Shown: positions 6,178 through 8,882 of the stretch, in pieces
Layout of the letters: each line of letters starts with the position of its first letter
Numbering within the stretch: the stretch's first letter is position 1
Source of the DNA: Patescibacteria group bacterium
Lineage (GTDB): Bacteria > Patescibacteriota > Minisyncoccia > Phycocordibacterales > UBA1006
Assembly (NCBI GenBank): GCA_020428615.1
Contig: JAGQMO010000028.1
Span: forward strand, 1 to 8,882
DNA: 8,882 nt
Direction of reading: 5' to 3'
The notes under the pieces: model-generated
Databases searched by the model: none
Seen by the model: only the letters and a program-made list of their open reading frames with translations
Told to the model about the DNA's origin: nothing
Position numbers and translations under genes: made by a program

Positions 6178-6271
6178 TGTAATGTGTCAATAAATTAACC
6201 GTGACGAATAATGATATATGCAATCTTTTATTGAAAAATCTCAATAAAAAAGGGCTGTTTAAGCCACTCAT
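6170..6271 (-). CDS. Candidate 33-residue leader ORF upstream of infC
   Basis: An ATG at 6271-6269 opens a 33-codon frame that ends with TAA at 6172-6170, overlapping the infC start region in TTGAGTAA. The peptide begins MSGLNSPFLLRFFNKR and is hydrophobic and basic. The ATG lies 11 bases after a good -10 box, so it would be the first start codon on the mRNA. Codons 3-7 hold the terminator-like hairpin. This could be a regulatory leader peptide or chance; there is no homology to judge by. Confidence 0.25.
   Translation of the reverse strand: MSGLNSPFLLRFFNKRLHISLFVTVNLLTHYIE
6226..6265 (-). promoter_or_regulatory. Possible attenuator in the infC leader
   Basis: On the minus strand GGCT (6265-6262) pairs with AGCC (6256-6253) around a 5-nt loop, followed by C and six T (6251-6246): a weak intrinsic terminator. 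A second 9-bp hairpin (6249-6241 with 6234-6226, loop of 6) uses part of that T run, so the two shapes compete. This layout fits transcription attenuation, but the first stem is only 4 bp. Confidence 0.35.
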
Positions 6272-6282
6272 ATATACCTCTG

Positions 6283-6310
6283 ATGATAATAAAATGTAAT
6301 GATAAGTCAA
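6283..6310 (-). promoter_or_regulatory. Sigma70-type promoter of the infC operon
   Basis: TTGACT (6310-6305), a 16-nt spacer, then TATCAT (6288-6283) on the minus strand. Expected +1 is near 6276. The -10 hexamer is the same as that of the 8246 gene. It is divergent from the 6340-6348 promoter. Confidence 0.6.
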
Positions 6311-6339
6311 TATGTTTCTAGTATATTAGGTTTGTTTTC

Positions 6340-6348
6340 TGTTATAAT
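6340..6348 (+). promoter_or_regulatory. Extended -10 promoter of the small membrane protein gene
   Basis: TG (6340-6341), T, TATAAT (6343-6348). Six bases separate it from the ATG at 6355, so a leaderless transcript is expected. An AGGT lies inside this gap and would not be transcribed as a ribosome-binding site. Confidence 0.72.
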
Positions 6349-6354
6349 ATAGGT

Positions 6355-6648
6355 ATGACAGGACAGCGTAAAATTTGTGATTCGTGGTACCATCAGAGGT
6401 GGTTTCGAATTCTCTTGGTGATTGTAGGTCTTGATATGATGGTACTTGGTGTGAGTTTCATGCTTGATTTTGATGTTGTCAGGTTGATTCACGCTCATAC
6501 AGTTCTTCGTGTTATTGGTGGATTAGCATATATTTTGGTGGCGATCTTCATTATTCATCAAGCGTTGTCATATCCACGAATGAAAAGGGAAGTATCGCTA
6601 TTGTGTCAACATTGCGGACAAGAATGTTACAAAAAAAAGAGAGACTAA
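6355..6648 (+). CDS. Small two-helix membrane protein with C-terminal Cys cluster
   Basis: A 97-residue protein I do not recognise. Two hydrophobic segments, about residues 16-37 (FRILLVIVGLDMMVLGVSFML) and 50-71 (VLRVIGGLAYILVAIFIIHQ), should cross the membrane as a hairpin. Positive charge in both the N-terminal end and the tail suggests both termini face the cytoplasm. The tail has CQHCGQEC (84-91: C84, C87, C91), which looks like half of a zinc ribbon; with C8 a four-Cys site is possible. It is transcribed divergently from infC and has its own promoter. Its stop codon lies within a terminator hairpin shared with the convergent gene. Codon structure, promoter and terminator make it likely real. 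Confidence 0.7.
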   Translation: MTGQRKICDSWYHQRWFRILLVIVGLDMMVLGVSFMLDFDVVRLIHAHTVLRVIGGLAYILVAIFIIHQALSYPRMKREVSLLCQHCGQECYKKKRD

Positions 6649-6663
6649 CAAGTCTCCTTTTTT
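6641..6663. terminator. Bidirectional terminator between convergent genes
   Basis: GAGACT (6641-6646) pairs with AGTCTC (6651-6656) around loop AACA. A T run follows on the plus strand (6658-6664), and the A run at 6631-6638 gives a T run on the minus strand. It serves the 6355 gene and probably the 6693-7355 gene. Confidence 0.75.
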
Positions 6664-6692
6664 TATGAATTGTTTTGTTTTTTTAAAATCTT

Positions 6693-7355
6693 TCAAAACC
6701 GCAGTTTTAAGCCGGCTTTGACTCCAAACCTTGAGTCCTTACCTTCGAGGCTTGCCTCGGCCTCTTCCAGTGTAGCTTCTACGAATGCGTCTAATTTTCC
6801 AAAAAGATTGCATTCGAGCCCGGCACGTACGCCTAACAACATTCGAGTTTTTTCAGTTTTGATATAGTTGTTTGGTTGGCTGTACGTAGCGTTTGGATGC
6901 TCTCTGGTAATCCACAGAACCTCAGGTCCGATGTATCCATCGAGATTGCCTATCCACCGGATGATCCCCGGTAACTTTTTGGCATCAAATTTCGGAAATA
7001 GAAACATTATCGTATGATCGATAAAATCATTTCCCTTCCAATAAGCACTCAAATTGACTTCCGAGTAGTTAATTTTATTGAACTCCTCGTAACCGAGCAT
7101 GACTGCGTATTTGCGCTGCTCAAATCCAAAGTTCACTTCGTAGTTGAACCCGGGGTCGGCATACCCCAACCTCTCGTAGTATGGGCCGTTAATGGCCATA
7201 CTCGGATCAGCGCTAACGCGCAGGACCCAGTAGTATGGTCTCCCTTTGGCCACTACAGCCACAGTGTCTGTGCTGGTTTCTTGTGCTTGCATTGCTGTTG
7301 ACGATGCGAACACAAGAAAAATAAGGATAATAAAATATTTGATTGTTTTTTTCAT
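6693..7355 (-). CDS. Predicted outer-membrane beta-barrel-like secreted protein (Bacteroidetes style)
   Basis: A 220-residue protein with a clear signal peptide: MKKTIKY, a hydrophobic core IILIFLVFASSTA, and likely cleavage around AMQAQ/ETS. The mature part has alternating aromatic and polar stretches such as FNYEVNFGFEQRKYAVMLGYEEF, SEVNLSAYWKG, RMLLGVRAGLECNLF and FGVKAGLKLRF, typical of beta-barrel strands. It ends in Phe, as outer-membrane barrels usually do. The AQ-type cleavage region and overall style resemble Bacteroidetes porin-like or conserved hypothetical envelope proteins. A Patescibacteria cell is thought to lack an outer membrane, so the location and origin are puzzling. Hand-counted GC over 6721-7320 is about 46-47%, not outside the range of nearby genes. 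It has its own promoter and no Shine-Dalgarno. The exact family is not recognised. Confidence 0.65.
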   Translation of the reverse strand: MKKTIKYFIILIFLVFASSTAMQAQETSTDTVAVVAKGRPYYWVLRVSADPSMAINGPYYERLGYADPGFNYEVNFGFEQRKYAVMLGYEEFNKINYSEVNLSAYWKGNDFIDHTIMFLFPKFDAKKLPGIIRWIGNLDGYIGPEVLWITREHPNATYSQPNNYIKTEKTRMLLGVRAGLECNLFGKLDAFVEATLEEAEASLEGKDSRFGVKAGLKLRF

Positions 7356-7385
7356 GACTGAAATCTGTTTTTACGGTTTTGTTTA

Positions 7386-7413
7386 ATATTATATTATTTT
7401 ATAATTATGTCAA
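7386..7413 (-). promoter_or_regulatory. Promoter of the beta-barrel-like gene
   Basis: On the minus strand a perfect TTGACA (7413-7408) is followed after 16 nt by TAATAT (7391-7386), or after 14 nt by TATAAT (7393-7388). The leader is about 25 nt. This is a sigma70-type promoter rather than the Bacteroidetes TTTG / TAnnTTTG kind. Confidence 0.6.
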
Positions 7414-7429
7414 ATTCCAATAGAGTTCA

Positions 7430-7443
7430 TGCTGTACTACACT
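7430..7443 (+). promoter_or_regulatory. Tentative -10 region of truB
   Basis: Two weak choices overlap: TG-C-TGTACT (7430-7438) or TACACT (7438-7443). Either gives a leader of only a few bases before the ATG at 7453. A TATAAT further up (7400-7405) is a third choice with a leader of about 40 nt. Confidence 0.3.
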
Positions 7444-7452
7444 GGCTAGAGT

Positions 7453-8193
7453 ATGTCTGTTATTCTGTGGAATAAAAAATATACGGAAACACTCGCCATT
7501 ACACTCGAGCGTTTCCGTTCGGAACATCCCGAATATTGCGAATCAAACATCACCTACGCAGGCAGACTCGATCCTATGGCTGAGGGCTTGATGATTCTTT
7601 TGACTGACAATGATGTTCACAGAAAAGAGACATTTCTCGCGCTCCCAAAAACATACGAGGTTGAATTCATCTGTGGTGTGAGAACCGATACCTATGATGT
7701 ACTCGGGAAGGTGGTACACGCTCAAGCCGTCTCTCTGTTCGAAGCTAGGGTACAAAAAGAAATTGAACAATTGATTAATATTACTGAACAATCCTATCCG
7801 CCATACTCTTCAAAATCTGTTCAAGGCAAACCGCTTTGGCAATGGGCGAGGGAAGGTTCTCTTGGTAACGTAACAATTCCTGTTCGGGACATACACATTA
7901 CGTCTTCTACCTATCAGGGTTCTCGCATCGTGTCGGCACCTGCATTACAAGAACGCATAGTGTCTCTACTTGCTCAGGTTCAAGGAGATTTTCGCCAAGA
8001 GGTAATCACAGACCTCTGGAACAATTACTTTCAAAATACAGATGGTGAGACTATTAGAATGTATAAGATGACCATCACTGCTTCCTCAGGAACGTACATG
8101 CGTTCGCTCGTAGAGTATCTCGGAAATAAGCTCGGAACAGGCGCAACAACCCTTCACATCAAACGTTTACAGATAGGAGAGTACACACCTTGA
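7453..8193 (+). CDS. truB: tRNA pseudouridine(55) synthase TruB, divergent N-terminus
   Basis: Converts U55 in the T-loop of tRNAs to pseudouridine. The catalytic aspartate is D40 in YAGRLDPMAEGLMILL (35-50). K66-T67-Y68 and the strand CGVRTDTYDVLGKV follow. The substrate-binding segment SYPPYSSKSVQGKPLWQWAREG matches the family's PPxYSAxKxxGkxLYxyAR. SSGTYMRSLVEYLGNKLG with the final HIKRLQIGEY is the conserved C-terminal part. At 246 residues it is shorter than E. coli TruB (314), without an added PUA domain. The usual N-terminal motif KPxGxTS is changed to NKKYTETLAITLERFR, keeping only K and T-type positions. This may be a lineage variant. It starts next to a divergent gene, and the following gene has its own strong promoter. 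Confidence 0.9.
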   Translation: MSVILWNKKYTETLAITLERFRSEHPEYCESNITYAGRLDPMAEGLMILLTDNDVHRKETFLALPKTYEVEFICGVRTDTYDVLGKVVHAQAVSLFEARVQKEIEQLINITEQSYPPYSSKSVQGKPLWQWAREGSLGNVTIPVRDIHITSSTYQGSRIVSAPALQERIVSLLAQVQGDFRQEVITDLWNNYFQNTDGETIRMYKMTITASSGTYMRSLVEYLGNKLGTGATTLHIKRLQIGEYTP

Positions 8194-8210
8194 CCACACC
8201 TAGAGAATTA

Positions 8211-8239
8211 TTGACATACAAACGTATATATGCTATCAT
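8211..8239 (+). promoter_or_regulatory. Strong promoter: consensus -35 plus extended -10
   Basis: TTGACA (8211-8216), a 17-nt spacer, and TATCAT (8234-8239) preceded by TG at 8231-8232. The ATG is 6 bases downstream at 8246. This is the best promoter in the window and predicts a leaderless, probably abundant mRNA. Confidence 0.85.
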
Positions 8240-8245
8240 ATAGAC

Positions 8246-8809
8246 ATGTCAAAGACATTGAAAACAACCATATTAGCTATTGGTTTCGCGGCACTTGTTA
8301 TTTTTGTCGCTCCTTCTGCATATGCAGATGAATACGTAACCGAAATATATGCGCCTGCTTTGGTCGATCAAACAACCGTAATGTATCCGGCATTTGATCC
8401 CTTCGATATAAGTCGTTACTTCTCAAAGAAAGAGGAAAAGGAATCCTATAATTCAGGTGAACTCTTGGTTCGCGATCCTGATTCACTCACATCTGAAGAG
8501 CGTTCTCATTTTGAGAACAGCGCGAGCAATGATCGCAACAACGGCGAAATTATCGTTGCATCTGATGTTGCGTTTCCACGCGGTAACAGGTTATCAGCTT
8601 CAGTTGGTCAAGCCGGGATGTTTGGATCATCTGCACAGGTGAATTATGGAGGATTGCTCTTGATTCTTGTTATGCTCGCCATTATCGTTATGTTGGCGAG
8701 AATGACGATGAGAAAACGAACTCGTATCTACCAGAGGCAACGAGGATATCAACCGAGACGTATGTATCGCTACCACACAGCACTGCAACCAAGAATGCGC
8801 TATCGATAG
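8246..8809 (+). CDS. Secreted single-pass membrane protein with Arg/Tyr-rich cytoplasmic tail
   Basis: A 187-residue protein of unknown family. Residues 1-27 form a signal peptide (TILAIGFAALVIFVAPSAYA, cleavage before DEY). An exported region of about 105 residues follows, with an acidic and polar stretch from roughly 61 to 98 (KKEEKES through NDRNNGE) that is probably flexible. Residues 135-152 (GGLLLILVMLAIIVMLAR) form a transmembrane helix. The last 35 residues hold about 12 Arg, several Tyr and Gln, and almost no acid, so the tail should lie in the cytoplasm and could contact membrane lipids or nucleic acid. A strong promoter suggests high expression, as for a surface or envelope component. 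No enzyme motif is visible. The stop lies about 50 bases before a tRNA gene, with no hairpin between. Confidence 0.72.
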   Translation: MSKTLKTTILAIGFAALVIFVAPSAYADEYVTEIYAPALVDQTTVMYPAFDPFDISRYFSKKEEKESYNSGELLVRDPDSLTSEERSHFENSASNDRNNGEIIVASDVAFPRGNRLSASVGQAGMFGSSAQVNYGGLLLILVMLAIIVMLARMTMRKRTRIYQRQRGYQPRRMYRYHTALQPRMRYR

Positions 8810-8819
8810 TGTTTTCTTT

Positions 8820-8847
8820 TTGCATTTTTGATCTCCTATGATACTAT
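8820..8847 (+). promoter_or_regulatory. Promoter of the tRNA gene
   Basis: TG (8839-8840), A, TACTAT (8842-8847), with a weak -35 candidate TTGCAT (8820-8825) at a 16-nt spacer. The expected +1 near 8854 lies about 5 bases before the tRNA. Confidence 0.5.
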
Positions 8848-8858
8848 TTTCTCTGTAT

Positions 8859-8882
8859 TCCCCGGTAGCTCAGCGGTAGAGC
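8859..8882 (+). tRNA. tRNA gene, 5' part only (cut by window end)
   Basis: The acceptor strand is TCCCCGG (8859-8865), then T8 and A9 (8866-8867). The D-stem GCTC (8868-8871) pairs with GAGC (8879-8882) around the loop AGCGGTA. The anticodon is outside the window. A tRNA beginning with U1 and this D-arm resembles bacterial tRNA-Asn, but that is a guess. Confidence 0.9.

Noticed and set aside
1..8882. CRISPR array, toxin-antitoxin or defence island
   Set aside because: No regularly spaced repeats, cas genes or recognisable toxin-antitoxin pair were found. The SLOG gene alone is not enough to propose a defence system.

Overview
The window looks like a piece of a Patescibacteria (CPR, Parcubacteria-like) chromosome. 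This is inferred from protein style: a 202-residue nucleoside diphosphate kinase with insertions, a short TruB lacking the usual N-terminal motif, a beta-CASP metallo-hydrolase with an altered last motif, a VirD4-like ATPase, short intergenic gaps and almost no Shine-Dalgarno sequences. No 16S gene is present, so the placement is not proven.

Layout. Bases 1-1170 are the 3' part of a VirD4/TraG-type ATPase. Then come ndk (1213-1821), a 162-nt structured RNA candidate (about 1871-2032) ending in a 16-bp terminator hairpin, a two-gene unit of a beta-CASP metallo-hydrolase and a HAD-like hydrolase (2066-4073), and a SLOG/LOG-type protein (4096-4674). On the minus strand follow a 102-residue protein made only of a signal peptide and a Bacteroidetes-type T9SS sorting domain (4708-5016) and the ribosomal operon infC-rpmI-rplT, transcribed from about 6276 down to 5100. 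Divergent from infC is a two-helix membrane protein with a Cys cluster (6355-6648). It converges on a 220-residue Bacteroidetes-like beta-barrel candidate (6693-7355, minus). The right end holds truB (7453-8193), a secreted single-pass membrane protein (8246-8809) and the first 24 bases of a tRNA cut by the window edge.

Two themes stand out. First, four plus-strand genes have an extended -10 (TG-N-TATAAT-like) ending only 6 or 7 bases before the ATG, and ndk has the same motif at 9 bases. These genes should make leaderless or nearly leaderless mRNAs. Second, two minus-strand genes (4708-5016 and 6693-7355) resemble cell-envelope proteins of Bacteroidetes, although their neighbours do not. They sit as single genes between terminators, which fits acquisition from a Bacteroidetes partner or host.

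The translation genes infC, rpmI and rplT form a classic operon. infC has no ATG: it starts at TTG or at an upstream in-frame ATT. Its roughly 100-nt leader contains a terminator-like hairpin, a competing hairpin and a 33-codon ORF that overlaps the infC start. This suggests leader control, but it is not proven. Most genes are separated by strong hairpins with A-rich left arms and T-rich right arms that can work in both directions.
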